Of a stretch of 64,000 nt of DNA, positions 36,235 to 44,226 are shown piece by piece. The notes below the pieces were generated by a model. The model searched no databases. It saw only the letters and a program-made list of their open reading frames with translations, and had not been told where the DNA came from. Position 1 is the stretch's first letter; every line of letters starts with the position of its first letter. The DNA lies in the NCBI RefSeq assembly GCF_900156725.1, contig NZ_FTOI01000010.1:1-64000 (forward strand), written 5' to 3'. This DNA is from Kaistella chaponensis (GTDB lineage: Bacteria; Bacteroidota; Bacteroidia; Flavobacteriales; Weeksellaceae). The position numbers were made by a program, and so were the translations under genes.

Positions 36235-36956
36235 TTTGAGATAAAAAAGGTTTCGTACGGAACATTTAAATCATGGAGCATTTCTTCTGAAAGTCTGAAC
36301 CCTTCCGGATCATCATTTATCAAATCGGTTATTTGTGACTTGTGAGCGGATATTGCTTCTAATTTTTGATTTAGAACGCTGCTTATATTCAATCGAAAGG
36401 ACATCACTTCGTCATTTTTTGGTTCGTCTCCATTTTCTCCCAAATCTTTTAACCAAATTGGATATTCGTATAACTTAGCAAAATTCTTGTTTGCAGTTTT
36501 AATCAATTCATAAGATGCGCGGTGATCTGGATGCGGATCTCTTCTCCAGGGTACGAAAATGCTTGATGGTTTTAGAATATCAAAAATTTTAGATATATTT
36601 TTCACCGCTTCCTCAAAATTATCACTGTTTTGATTAGGCAATTGTCGATCTTTATACCTGCAGAAAATTAAATTTTGCGGGCTTACATTTAAAATTTTTC
36701 CCGCTTTGATAATTTCCTTCTCCCGAAGATCCCTTAACTTTTCCGGAGGATAGTCTTTGCTGTTTGGATGTGATAATGTTCCATCCGTTAGCAACAAAAT
36801 ATAGACAGGAAGTCCAAACTTTCTTAACAGTGAAATCACCCCGCCACAACCTATACTTTCGTCATCAGCGTGCGGCGCTACAATTATCGTGGTTCCAAAT
36901 CCCATAACGCAATTTTCCGGAGCGAGAGGAAGTTGTTCTGCATCAAATATTTTCAT
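36231..36956 (-). CDS. PIG-L family deacetylase
   Basis: The 241-aa product (start ATG 36956) contains the zinc-binding PHADDESIGCGG at about 28-39, LLLTDGTLSHP near 56-66, LREKEIIKAGKILNV and the second metal motif RRDPHPDHRAS. It is expected to remove N-acetyl groups from sugars. An upstream in-frame codon near 36995 would overlap the previous gene by 53 bp, so the 14-bp overlap version is preferred. Coupled on both sides, it is the middle gene of a three-gene operon. Confidence 0.88.
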   Translation of the reverse strand: MKIFDAEQLPLAPENCVMGFGTTIIVAPHADDESIGCGGVISLLRKFGLPVYILLLTDGTLSHPNSKDYPPEKLRDLREKEIIKAGKILNVSPQNLIFCRYKDRQLPNQNSDNFEEAVKNISKIFDILKPSSIFVPWRRDPHPDHRASYELIKTANKNFAKLYEYPIWLKDLGENGDEPKNDEVMSFRLNISSVLNQKLEAISAHKSQITDLINDDPEGFRLSEEMLHDLNVPYETFFISK

Positions 36957-38112
36957 TATTATTTTCTTTGTGATCCCATAAGCGATCCAGTTCAATTTCG
37001 CTTTTTAATGCAAATCTGCCAATATCTGCCAAAGATGTATCAGGAGCAGGTTGTCGCAGATAAGTATTTAAATCTCTAATAATTCTCTCAAAATGATAAG
37101 GTTTGTTTAATCCACGAGCTCCTACGCACTTTTGGCAAAGTACTATAACTTTCGTACAAATTTCCTCAATTGCAGTTCTCATCATGTTGGTGTACGTTAA
37201 AAATATTTCCGAATTTTCAACAGAATCATATTGCATATGCTCGTCCATTCTTTTTGCTGCCCCTTCTATCCATTGATTTCCGGAAGTTATAGCAATGGTC
37301 ATTTCTCCAAGACGCATTTTTTGATAAGGATCATCTGTTCTATTCAAAGTTTTTAAATACTCAATGGTTTCTTTTAAAAGCATCTCCGCACCTCCTAACT
37401 GTACAGCGGCAAAGCGGACAGCACCGCCACCGAACTGTGGTTGCGAGTAATAATCATTGGGAATTCCTAACAAATCGTGTTTGGAAATTATAACATTTTT
37501 AAAAGAAATCTTAAAACTCCTGCTAGCTTTCATTCCCATCGGATTCCACCAACTGGAATCGATATTCTTTTTAATTTTATTTAGAGGTACAATACACATT
37601 TGCCAAGAACCATTCGCAAGCGAAGCAGTGATTATCGGCCTTGAAACATAACCTGTCCCTGTCGCAAAGGTTTTTGAGCCGTTTAAGATAAAATCGCCCT
37701 TTTTATTGTGCTTCAGTGTTGTTCCATCTTTTGCTTGAGTATTCCAAACTCCAAAAAATTTACCAGCAAAAGCATATTTAGCGAATCTGGCTTTTTGCCT
37801 TTTAGAACCAAATTGATGAATCAACAGTTGCGCATTAATATGGCCTTCCAGAATTCTTCCTGCTACTAAGTTTCCGCTTCCTATAAGTTTTAAAAGTTTG
37901 AGCATCAAATAATTGGTACCAGAAACTAAACCTATATTTTGCCCGCCATTTTTACGATCGATACAGACGGTAAGTAGGCCTGATTTTTTTATAGAATCAA
38001 GCGTTTTTTCAGGAAACAAACTTATGGAATCTTTCAATCCCGCCTCTTCGCAAGATTGCGAGATACTATTTTTCGCAAAATTTACGAGACGCTTTGATTT
38101 AAACTTAGCCAA
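36943..38112 (-). CDS. Acyl-CoA dehydrogenase family protein
   Basis: The 389-aa product has the dehydrogenase fold: GLVSGTNYLMLKLLKLIGSG near 61-80, GVWNTQAKDGTTLKHNKKGD near 117-136, FILNGSKTFATGTGYVSRP near 137-155, RFAAVQLGGAEMLLKETIEY and a C-terminal helical domain ending DTSLADIGRFAL. Residues normally forming the catalytic Glu region are not obvious. It sits with deacetylase and methyltransferase genes, not beta-oxidation genes, so a role in surface-sugar or natural-product modification is likely. It must start at TTG 38112 because a stop lies upstream and no ATG intervenes. Confidence 0.75.
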   Translation of the reverse strand: MAKFKSKRLVNFAKNSISQSCEEAGLKDSISLFPEKTLDSIKKSGLLTVCIDRKNGGQNIGLVSGTNYLMLKLLKLIGSGNLVAGRILEGHINAQLLIHQFGSKRQKARFAKYAFAGKFFGVWNTQAKDGTTLKHNKKGDFILNGSKTFATGTGYVSRPIITASLANGSWQMCIVPLNKIKKNIDSSWWNPMGMKASRSFKISFKNVIISKHDLLGIPNDYYSQPQFGGGAVRFAAVQLGGAEMLLKETIEYLKTLNRTDDPYQKMRLGEMTIAITSGNQWIEGAAKRMDEHMQYDSVENSEIFLTYTNMMRTAIEEICTKVIVLCQKCVGARGLNKPYHFERIIRDLNTYLRQPAPDTSLADIGRFALKSEIELDRLWDHKENNNENI

Positions 38113-38264
38113 TTTTTCTATTTTAATAGGTTACAAAAGCGATCAATATTTTCTTATACCAGTTAGAATTTAAAAATAAATGTAGTGATTTTATTTAAAA
38201 TATAGCGGTAATGCATTCCAATAACGTCACATTTTCCGTGCGAATCTGCAACGGATAAATCAGT

Positions 38265-38813
38265 TTAATTTTTTTTAAAAATTCTATAGACTGTTGCTTG
38301 ATGCACATTAAACAATTCAGATAATTCCCGCGCAGATTTTCCTGCAGCATGGAGCTGAATAATCTCCTGGATTTGTATTGCTTTTAATTTAGGTTTACGA
38401 CCACCAACTCTACCCTGCCCTTTTGCATATTCTAAACCCTTCTGCGTTCGTTCTCTAAGCATATTGCGTTCAAATTCTGCAAAAACTCCTACCATTTGCA
38501 TCATCATTTTTCCTGCAGATGTTGTAGTATCAATAGATTCGGTCAAACTTTTAAAACCAGCTTCTTTGGTTTCTATCTGCTCCATAATAAAAAGCAAATC
38601 TTTAAGTGATCTGGATAAACGGTCAAGTTTCCAAACTACAACGGTGTCTCCTTTCCTAATATAATTAAGAAGCTCCTGAAGTTTAGGCCGATCCCATCTG
38701 CCTCCAGAAATAACTTCTTCAAAAATCATTTCACAACCCATTTTTTTTAAAGTCTCAATTTGTATTGCATTATCCTGAACCTGCGTTGAAACTCTAGCAT
38801 AACCTATCAGCAT
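38265..38813 (-). CDS. Serine recombinase (resolvase/invertase)
   Basis: The 182-aa protein has the catalytic motif YARVST with Ser9, WKLDRLSRSLKDL near 61-73, and a C-terminal HTH (KSARELSELFNVHQATVYRI). Small resolvases of this type resolve plasmid or transposon cointegrates. It marks the left edge of the plasmid-like part, and a 28-bp candidate res site lies 73 bp upstream of its start. Between it and the acyl-CoA dehydrogenase gene (38113-38264) nothing else is seen. Confidence 0.9.
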   Translation of the reverse strand: MLIGYARVSTQVQDNAIQIETLKKMGCEMIFEEVISGGRWDRPKLQELLNYIRKGDTVVVWKLDRLSRSLKDLLFIMEQIETKEAGFKSLTESIDTTTSAGKMMMQMVGVFAEFERNMLRERTQKGLEYAKGQGRVGGRKPKLKAIQIQEIIQLHAAGKSARELSELFNVHQATVYRIFKKN

Positions 38814-38855
38814 ATTTTATAATTAAAAATTTGTAAAAGCTAATTTACAATATAA

Positions 38856-38913
38856 TATAACGCAATGTTATAATTCGCAAAAACATATCGCAGAAACGTT
38901 TTGTTATGCGATA
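38856..38913. repeat. Candidate res site for the resolvase
   Basis: TATCGCA (38886-38892) and TGCGATA (38907-38913) are inverted and end to end span exactly 28 bp, the length of a resolvase dimer site. Next to it lies the palindrome TATAAC-GCAAT-GTTATA (38856-38872). Further TGCGA or TCGCA half-sites occur at about 38876, 38920, 38980 and 39014. The location directly upstream of the resolvase gene is the usual one for res. Confidence 0.55.
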
Positions 38914-39234
38914 CAATTATGCGACCCTAGGTTAAGTGATTTCCATAGTACTCCGAAAATATCGCCCAAATGAACGTTTGTGCGACGAAAATTTTGTTCA
39001 TTTTCTTTTTTTCGCAACTTTTTCTTTTAAATTTAAGAGTGAAAATAAATTTTAATGTTTTTTCCGACTATAAAAATAAAATTAAGATCAAATAAAAAGT
39101 CCTTTAGCCAAGGGCTAACTCCTTATTTTTAATTAATAAATAATAATATTAAATACGTTATAATATTAGAAGGGCTGTAAAACCACTCGAAAAGCTTGTA
39201 AATACAGCGTTTTATGACGTTCTCTGGGAAAAAC

Positions 39235-39410
39235 AGTGGGGGTAATGGTGATATTGAGTGGGGGTAATAAGGAAATGCAGTGGGGGTAAAAGAACATTGA
39301 GTGGGAGTAATAGGACTTTCGCTGGGGGTAAAAAGGAAATGTGGTGGGGGTAAGAGATGTTAGGAACATTGAATGGGGGTATCATTGTTAGGAACATTGA
39401 ATGGGGGTAG
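39235..39410. repeat. Iteron array, candidate plasmid replication origin
   Basis: Eight direct repeats of the 11-bp core AGTGGGGGTAA start at 39235, 39257, 39279, 39300, 39321, 39343, 39372 and 39400. The first six are 21-22 bp apart (two helical turns) and the last two 28-29 bp. Copies 4 to 8 have one or two changes; copies 7 and 8 share the longer TTAGGAACATTGAATGGGGG. This is the standard arrangement of Rep-binding iterons. The surrounding AT-rich DNA (38914-39234, 39411-39700) could be the melting region. Confidence 0.85.
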
Positions 39411-39706
39411 TAGTATTAGGATTCAACTTCTTCAACACTATTATTTCTATTGACTTTATATTGAATGCTTTATATCCCATGTTTAATACTCTTGCTTGCC
39501 TATTAATAGGCTTTTACATCTGTCGTTCGTTCGAATGACTATTGCTTTGTCTCACGAAATTGGATTTGAATCCCATTATTACCTTCTATTTTTAAAAATC
39601 TTTCGTATTACTCTATCATTTTACCTTCTTTTAATCAGAGCATTCAACTGACCTGTCTACCATTCATCTACTTTTATCTTTATGACAATTAATAAACGGA
39701 ACATCC

Positions 39707-39795
39707 AGTGGGGGTAATAACCGGACATTCCTGTTTATACTGTATTTAGTTCATGTCTGACATCCAATAAAATTGGGAAAATTGAGTGGGGGTAA
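39707..39795. repeat. Outlying iterons near the rep gene's 3' end
   Basis: Two further exact AGTGGGGGTAA copies lie at 39707-39717 and 39785-39795, the second 10 bp from the rep stop codon. An inverted copy, TTACCCCCATT, is inside rep at 40217-40227. Outlying copies may act in handcuffing or autoregulation. Confidence 0.7.
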
Positions 39796-39804
39796 ATAGT
39801 CTTA

Positions 39805-40935
39805 TTACAACTGTAATTCATTACATTTATCAACAAACCATTTTAGATAGTCATTACCCGTAATCTCTTTGTCTAGACGACTTCGTGTCACTTCACTCAT
39901 CTTCTCATAACCCTGTTCTTTAAACTTTGCTACTATGTAAACAAGCTGCTTTTCATTCAGCTTTCTCGATTTCTTTATATATTTCAAAGCGTTCTTTGCA
40001 CGGTAATCATCAGCTGAAGGGTATTCAACAAAAACCGTATTTTTAGTTTCATAAAGAGAAAAAGTTAAAGTATCCTCGGTAATCTTATATCCGAAAGATA
40101 TATTTCCAATCTCATTTAATTTTTTCTGAATGCCATTCAAAAATATAGTTAACTTCGATTTTTTCAGATAGTGACTCGCAAGAGATAAGTCTTCTACGAA
40201 TTTTGAAATTTTTATATTACCCCCATTCATTTTCCCAAACTTTTTCTTTAGATAAAGGTATATATTCAAAGGCATCGTTGAAGGAGTCGAGAATAAAATG
40301 CTTCTATACACTTTTGAATATCCATCAATATTATTAAGTAACATTCGGGAAGTAGCTTTAGAAATATAGAAACGAATATAATTTTGTCCTTTATTGAAGA
40401 TCGGGGTTTCAATAAAATTTGTTATTAAAAACTCCTCTCCTGTGTTAGATTTAACCGTATGGTTTCCTAAAGTTTTTAGAATTTTTAACTGTTCATGAAA
40501 CACACTGTTATCTTTAACTTTTATGTTACCATTATCATTGAGAGCTTGTGTAGGAATAATCATTTGAAGCATACTGAAATTGTCTGCAAAAAAACTTTCT
40601 TCTATTACTGCCAGTTTTTTTCCTGATTCTAATATTCTCCTTTTTTCAATCTGATCTGCTTTAATATCTTCCAAAGATGTAATTCTACCGTCCTTGTAAA
40701 CCATATCGTTTGAAATAATCTCTTTGGTTTCATCGATACTAATTTTATGAACCTGCGCAGACTTCATCATTTCCATCATTACATAAATAATACGGTGACC
40801 GAAAATATTAATTTTCTTAAGTGGTTCTACTCCACCTAAAAAATCTATTAATTCATTTGGATAAAGCGTTACTAATTGCGCTTCATACGAATCCAGTGTT
40901 TTGGTTACGCTGTTCTTATTGTTTTTCGCTTTCAT
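39805..40935 (-). CDS. Plasmid replication initiator, Rep_3-like
   Basis: The 376-aa product shows two winged-helix-type halves as in Rep_3 initiators: an N-terminal region with FGHRIIYVMMEMMKSAQ and LQMIIPTQALND, and a second with GYSKVYRSILFSTPSTMPLNIYLYL (first part cited) and KISKFVEDLSLASHYLKKSK. Rep binds iterons, here the GGGGGTAA array just beyond its 3' end, to open the origin. The start ATG overlaps the stop of a small upstream gene (ATGA), so its translation is coupled. A chromosomal position suggests an integrated plasmid. Confidence 0.8.
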   Translation of the reverse strand: MKAKNNKNSVTKTLDSYEAQLVTLYPNELIDFLGGVEPLKKINIFGHRIIYVMMEMMKSAQVHKISIDETKEIISNDMVYKDGRITSLEDIKADQIEKRRILESGKKLAVIEESFFADNFSMLQMIIPTQALNDNGNIKVKDNSVFHEQLKILKTLGNHTVKSNTGEEFLITNFIETPIFNKGQNYIRFYISKATSRMLLNNIDGYSKVYRSILFSTPSTMPLNIYLYLKKKFGKMNGGNIKISKFVEDLSLASHYLKKSKLTIFLNGIQKKLNEIGNISFGYKITEDTLTFSLYETKNTVFVEYPSADDYRAKNALKYIKKSRKLNEKQLVYIVAKFKEQGYEKMSEVTRSRLDKEITGNDYLKWFVDKCNELQL

Positions 40936-41186
40936 GAAGATGATTTTAAAAATGGTCGGAAGGAAAAGTCAGTTACGGGATTGTTTTTGTCAAAAATACA
41001 ATGATAATCTGTTGTTTTAGTATTTGCGTAATAAGTACTCTTATCTATAAAAACTTTGATCCATAACCAGTTCTCAAGAGTATTGGCAAGTTTTGCGGGG
41101 GTGTACACCTTATGGTAATAGGCGGTCTTTTTTGTATCTGTAAAATATACTACACAGAAAAAACCTTGACTTTCGGTTGTTTTCAT
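40932..41186 (-). CDS. Small protein translationally coupled to rep
   Basis: This 84-aa protein (MKTTESQGFFCVVYFTDTKK start at 41186) is unrecognised: a beta-rich N-terminal half with VYFTDTKKTAYYHKVYTP, then WLWIKVFIDKSTYY and a short Ser-rich tail. A second possible ATG at 41219 would add 11 basic residues. It ends with an ATGA overlap with rep. In several plasmid families such a leader gene couples rep translation to copy control, and a candidate antisense RNA lies over the 41219 start. Confidence 0.6.
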   Translation of the reverse strand: MKTTESQGFFCVVYFTDTKKTAYYHKVYTPAKLANTLENWLWIKVFIDKSTYYANTKTTDYHCIFDKNNPVTDFSFRPFLKSSS

Positions 41187-41203
41187 AAATTTTCGTATCT
41201 TTG
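41177..41203 (+). promoter_or_regulatory. Rightward promoter inside the rep-leader gene
   Basis: TTG at 41177-41179 and TATCTTTG at 41196-41203 match the -33 and -7 boxes with 16 bp between them. The promoter points away from rep, and no rightward protein gene follows. Confidence 0.55.
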
Positions 41204-41207
41204 ACTT

Positions 41208-41264
41208 AGGAAAAAACATAGAAATATGTTTAAGGATGCCTGATTTATCAGGGGTCCTTTTTTA
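41208..41264 (+). ncRNA. Candidate antisense (ct)RNA against the rep leader
   Basis: From the predicted start near 41208 a transcript of about 55 nt would contain a small hairpin ACATA-GAAA-TATGT (41216-41229) and then a terminator hairpin AAGGA..CCTGA/TCAGG..TCCTT (41232-41259) followed by six T. It is antisense to the leader of the small gene coupled to rep. Alternatively, read on the minus strand, AACATA-TTTC-TATGTT-TTTT would be the terminator of the parA operon. Both may be true. Confidence 0.5.
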
Positions 41265-41819
41265 TTCTAACTCTCCATATTTATTTTTCAACTCTTTAAT
41301 CATATCATTCATAAAAGATTCTTTGGTGAAACTTCCCAAAATGTCTCCACTTTTGGTATAAATGTAATCATATATATAATCAACTTCATTTTCAATCAAA
41401 CTGAATGATGTTGTTACTTTTTCTTTCAATTCGGTTCCATTTGACACCCTTCCGCGACGAGTCGGAATCATACCTGCAGGACGATTTTTTAATTTCGGGC
41501 CTTTCTTTCTTAGTAATGCTATTCCTTCCTTTACTACGTCGGAAGATGTAAAATAAGAAAATTCAGAACCTTGTCTTCGTTTCTCAAATTCTAATCTCCG
41601 GATATAATTAATGTTCTCGGCTTCCGAAACAAAAGAAAAATTAAAAGATTTCTCTTTTGTCTTTGACGGCTTAACAGGCACTGAAATTATTTCTTGAACT
41701 ACTTCAACTTGTTTTTCTACAGGTTCGGCCTGCATTTTTTGAAATACATTTTGAAGTTTCAAAGATTGGCTACTACTCTCCTTTTTTTTACCAAAATTGG
41801 TCAAAACTTTATCTTTCAT
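41262..41819 (-). CDS. Putative partition partner of ParA (centromere-binding)
   Basis: The 185-aa product is unrecognised by family but has the design of a small ParB-like partner: a Gln/Lys/Val-rich flexible N-terminus (about 1-65), a central basic segment with RPAGMIPTRRGRVSNGTELK near 118-137, and a C-terminal helical part KESFMNDMIKELKNKYGE. The start overlaps the parA stop by 4 bp (ATGA). Small DNA-binding partners downstream of a ParA are normal for plasmid partition operons. Function is inferred from context. Confidence 0.55.
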   Translation of the reverse strand: MKDKVLTNFGKKKESSSQSLKLQNVFQKMQAEPVEKQVEVVQEIISVPVKPSKTKEKSFNFSFVSEAENINYIRRLEFEKRRQGSEFSYFTSSDVVKEGIALLRKKGPKLKNRPAGMIPTRRGRVSNGTELKEKVTTSFSLIENEVDYIYDYIYTKSGDILGSFTKESFMNDMIKELKNKYGELE

Positions 41820-42574
41820 ATCATCTTCTTTTTTAGTTCTTTAACCAGATCTTTAAAATCCTTACTTGCTCTACTTTTACTGTCGATCTGAAATATGGTT
41901 TTACCCTCTTTAATTGCTTTTTTAATATTTACATCTTGGCGAACAAAAGTTTTCAGTAAATAATCTTTCGTGAATTCATTGGATAAAAAGTCATTATAAT
42001 AGGAACGAAAATCGCTCGAATTAACTAAAACTGAATTAAAGAAAAATCCTAAATACTCAAAATCTAAATTATGTTTGGCTTTTAAATTTAGCAGTGATGG
42101 AATTAATGAAGTAATTCCTGCCAGCGAATATTCATCATCCTTAATTGGACTTAAAACATAGTCTGAGGCACAAACAGCAACCTCTCCTAAACTTAGCTCG
42201 TCATTGAGTGGTTTCGGTGGGCAATCGATCAAGATATAATCAAAATAATCTTCTAAAAGTTTTATACTTTCTTTTAAAGCATAACGATCTATTTTATAAC
42301 TTTCCAATTTTTCAGATCCTGCCAAAACATAAACGTTATTATGTTCACTTTTTTGAGTAAACTCCAAGCCTTCTTTTTGTTCCAAAAAATCTACCACAGT
42401 GTAGGGAAAATCTTCATCAAGCTTGTAGCCCAAAGAAAGATTTTTCTGGCTGTCAAAGTCAATCACCAAGACCTTACTCCCTTTTTTTGCAAAACTGGCC
42501 GCTAAGTGTATGGTGGTTGTCGTCTTCCCTACTCCACCTTTCTGTGTTAAAACGGATATAACTTTTGTTTTCAT
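41816..42574 (-). CDS. parA: ParA-family partition ATPase
   Basis: The 252-aa product has the deviant Walker A motif QKGGVGKTTT at residues 11-20, VLVIDFDSQKNLSLG near 35-49 and IDCPPKPLND near 117-126. It has no N-terminal HTH and is therefore of the short ParA (type Ib) kind. It would position plasmid copies on the nucleoid. It is followed by a small partner gene, and upstream AT-rich repeats may hold the partition site or its promoter. Confidence 0.9.
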   Translation of the reverse strand: MKTKVISVLTQKGGVGKTTTTIHLAASFAKKGSKVLVIDFDSQKNLSLGYKLDEDFPYTVVDFLEQKEGLEFTQKSEHNNVYVLAGSEKLESYKIDRYALKESIKLLEDYFDYILIDCPPKPLNDELSLGEVAVCASDYVLSPIKDDEYSLAGITSLIPSLLNLKAKHNLDFEYLGFFFNSVLVNSSDFRSYYNDFLSNEFTKDYLLKTFVRQDVNIKKAIKEGKTIFQIDSKSRASKDFKDLVKELKKKMI

Positions 42575-42580
42575 TTAAAG

Positions 42581-42815
42581 TATTAATTATAATGCAATTC
42601 GTGGGTAAACTCCCGATAGTAGAAAGATCAAATCCCACCAAATTATCATTCAATCCTGTAAATATAATAATTTTAGTTAAGTACTCATTACTTTTTTTAC
42701 TCATTTAGTTATTTATTTATTAAAATAAATGAAGACGATTATATCTTCATTTTTTGTTGTTCTAATCTTCCAGTATTGTAAAATCTTTGACAATACATTT
42801 CTCAATTTGAGGAAA
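42581..42815. repeat. Duplicated segment, left copy
   Basis: This region matches 43417-43645 with an offset of about 828-838 bp. Shared blocks include ATTAATTATAATG, TTTTAGTTAAGTA(C/T)TCATT, TTTAGTTATTTATTTATT, AATGAAGA(C/T)GATT and ATTGTAAAATC. The right copy ends in the 3' end of the 43592 gene; the left copy ends in a 24-codon fragment of a similar gene. Confidence 0.8.
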
Positions 42816-42836
42816 GGAAATGTCAAAAAAAGTCAT
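42762..42836 (-). pseudogene. 24-codon fragment of a paralogue of the 43592 gene
   Basis: The minus strand reads MTFFDISFPQIEKCIVKDF then TILED. Its last residues match the end of the 43592 protein (EKCIVKDFTILED versus HQKYTVEDFTIIEN, given by eye). The ATG overlaps the stop of the lipoprotein gene (TAATG), so it could be translated by coupling. It is most simply the residue of a tandem duplication that left only the 3' end. Confidence 0.55.
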
Positions 42837-43417
42837 TAATTATTTTTATAGATAAAAGATAAATTAGCCCAAAAAACTTCATCATTTTTTTTGGTCATTG
42901 CAGATGGGCTTTCAAAAGTATTATTTCCAAAAATATCTTTATATTTTGTTATTCCTAATTCAGTAGTTTTTTTAGTAAAAACACTTGAATCATCTAATTC
43001 TTTTATTATGTAATAAAATGATTTATACAACGCAAGTTTTTCATTTTTTTTATCTAAAATCCCAACAAAAACTTTATCGGCAGAAATATAAATAGAGTCA
43101 TTAGATAATTCTACTTGATAATTGATAGGGTTTTTTCCTAAATGAAACTGAAGGGATTTATTTTTTAGGTTAAGTTCAATTTTACTATACGGAGGTTCAG
43201 AATAGGAACTCCAATAATTTGGAATAATACTTTCTGGTGGAGTTTCTTTCACTCCTAAAGGACCTTTATATAAGACTATTTCATTTACCTTATAGGAATT
43301 GTCATAAATAAAATTGTAAGAAGTCTTTTCAGGCACTATTGTTCCAGTTGGATCATCATTTCTGCTACAAGAACTCATAGCCAAAGTGAGAAATACTAAA
43401 TTTATTATTGTTTTCAT
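42836..43417 (-). CDS. Hypothetical lipoprotein, 193 aa
   Basis: The product has a lipoprotein signal (MKTIINLVFLTLAMSSC, Cys17) and a beta-rich mature part with YNFIYDNSYKVNEIVLYKG, IELNLKNKSLQFHLGK and LALYKSFYYIIKEL. It lies between the two copies of a duplicated segment, so it may have arrived with or been trapped by that duplication. No family is recognised. Confidence 0.6.
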   Translation of the reverse strand: MKTIINLVFLTLAMSSCSRNDDPTGTIVPEKTSYNFIYDNSYKVNEIVLYKGPLGVKETPPESIIPNYWSSYSEPPYSKIELNLKNKSLQFHLGKNPINYQVELSNDSIYISADKVFVGILDKKNEKLALYKSFYYIIKELDDSSVFTKKTTELGITKYKDIFGNNTFESPSAMTKKNDEVFWANLSFIYKNN

Positions 43418-43645
43418 GATTAATTATAATGTGTGAACAAGTCTTCTATAACAGGAAATAGCCAATTAAATTGTCATTCGGGTCTGTAAATATAAACATT
43501 TTAGTTAAGTATTCATTACTTTTTTTATTGATTTAGTTATTTATTTATTATAAAAAATGAAGATGATTTTATCTCCATTTTTTTGGCAGTTCTAATTTTC
43601 AATTATTGTAAAATCCTCTACAGTATATTTTTGATGCTCTGCAAT
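43417..43645. repeat. Duplicated segment, right copy
   Basis: This is the counterpart of 42581-42815 and includes the leader of the lipoprotein gene and the last 17 or so codons of the 43592 gene. A weaker third copy of the AT-rich part (TTCGTTATTTATTTG...AATGAAGATG) is at about 44924-44960. Confidence 0.75.
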
Positions 43646-44101
43646 ATCTTTATTCCAGAAATTAGTCAATTGGTATTCTAAAGCACTTTTTAAAGCGCTA
43701 TTATAAACCCATTCGGGTAAAGTAATTTTAAATTGTGGCTCATCTTCCACTTCGGTTATATCCTCCACCGTTGCAATCTTACTGTTGGGTAAGAAAAGCC
43801 AAATATCATTTACTTTGTCAAAACTTTTCAACCTGGCTTTAACTGCTACTTTAGTAGACTTCTCCCCTTTGTCATACAATGCTGAAAGCATTGTAATCAT
43901 TTTTTGTGGTGCTGGATCTTTGATCTCCATTAGTTTACTGTTCCAAAAATCATTGTCAATCAACAATTTTTCGCCCTGAATTTCCAACTTAGATAGCGGA
44001 ACAAAGAAAGTTTCCTCCTTACCAACTTCATCCACAAATGCTGATATTAAAATAGCGTTTTCTGTTCTTTTCTTTTCTGTAAATACTTCAAATGTTTTCA
44101 T
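43592..44101 (-). CDS. Hypothetical protein, 169 aa
   Basis: I do not recognise this soluble protein. It begins MKTFEVFTEKKRTENAILIS and has beta-strand segments TFFVPLSKLEIQGEKLLID and VAVKARLKSFDKVNDIWLFLP, ending KYTVEDFTIIEN. A shortened copy of its C-terminus survives at 42762. It belongs to a run of leftward plasmid-type genes, each with an AT-rich leader containing TAAATAAATAACTAAA-like sequence. Confidence 0.5.
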   Translation of the reverse strand: MKTFEVFTEKKRTENAILISAFVDEVGKEETFFVPLSKLEIQGEKLLIDNDFWNSKLMEIKDPAPQKMITMLSALYDKGEKSTKVAVKARLKSFDKVNDIWLFLPNSKIATVEDITEVEDEPQFKITLPEWVYNSALKSALEYQLTNFWNKDIAEHQKYTVEDFTIIEN

Positions 44102-44226
44102 AATAATAAATTTGATATTAAAAAATAACTGATTTTTATACGATTATATTGTATTCTTTTAGTTCTTTATTTAATTAGTTTTATAATTGTTTAGTTTTTA
44201 CAATAATACTATATTTAGTTTTTTCG

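Noticed and set aside
39235-39410. CRISPR-like spaced repeats
   Set aside because: The repeated core is only about 11 bp, spacers are 10-18 bp, and no cas gene is present; iterons beside a rep gene explain it fully.
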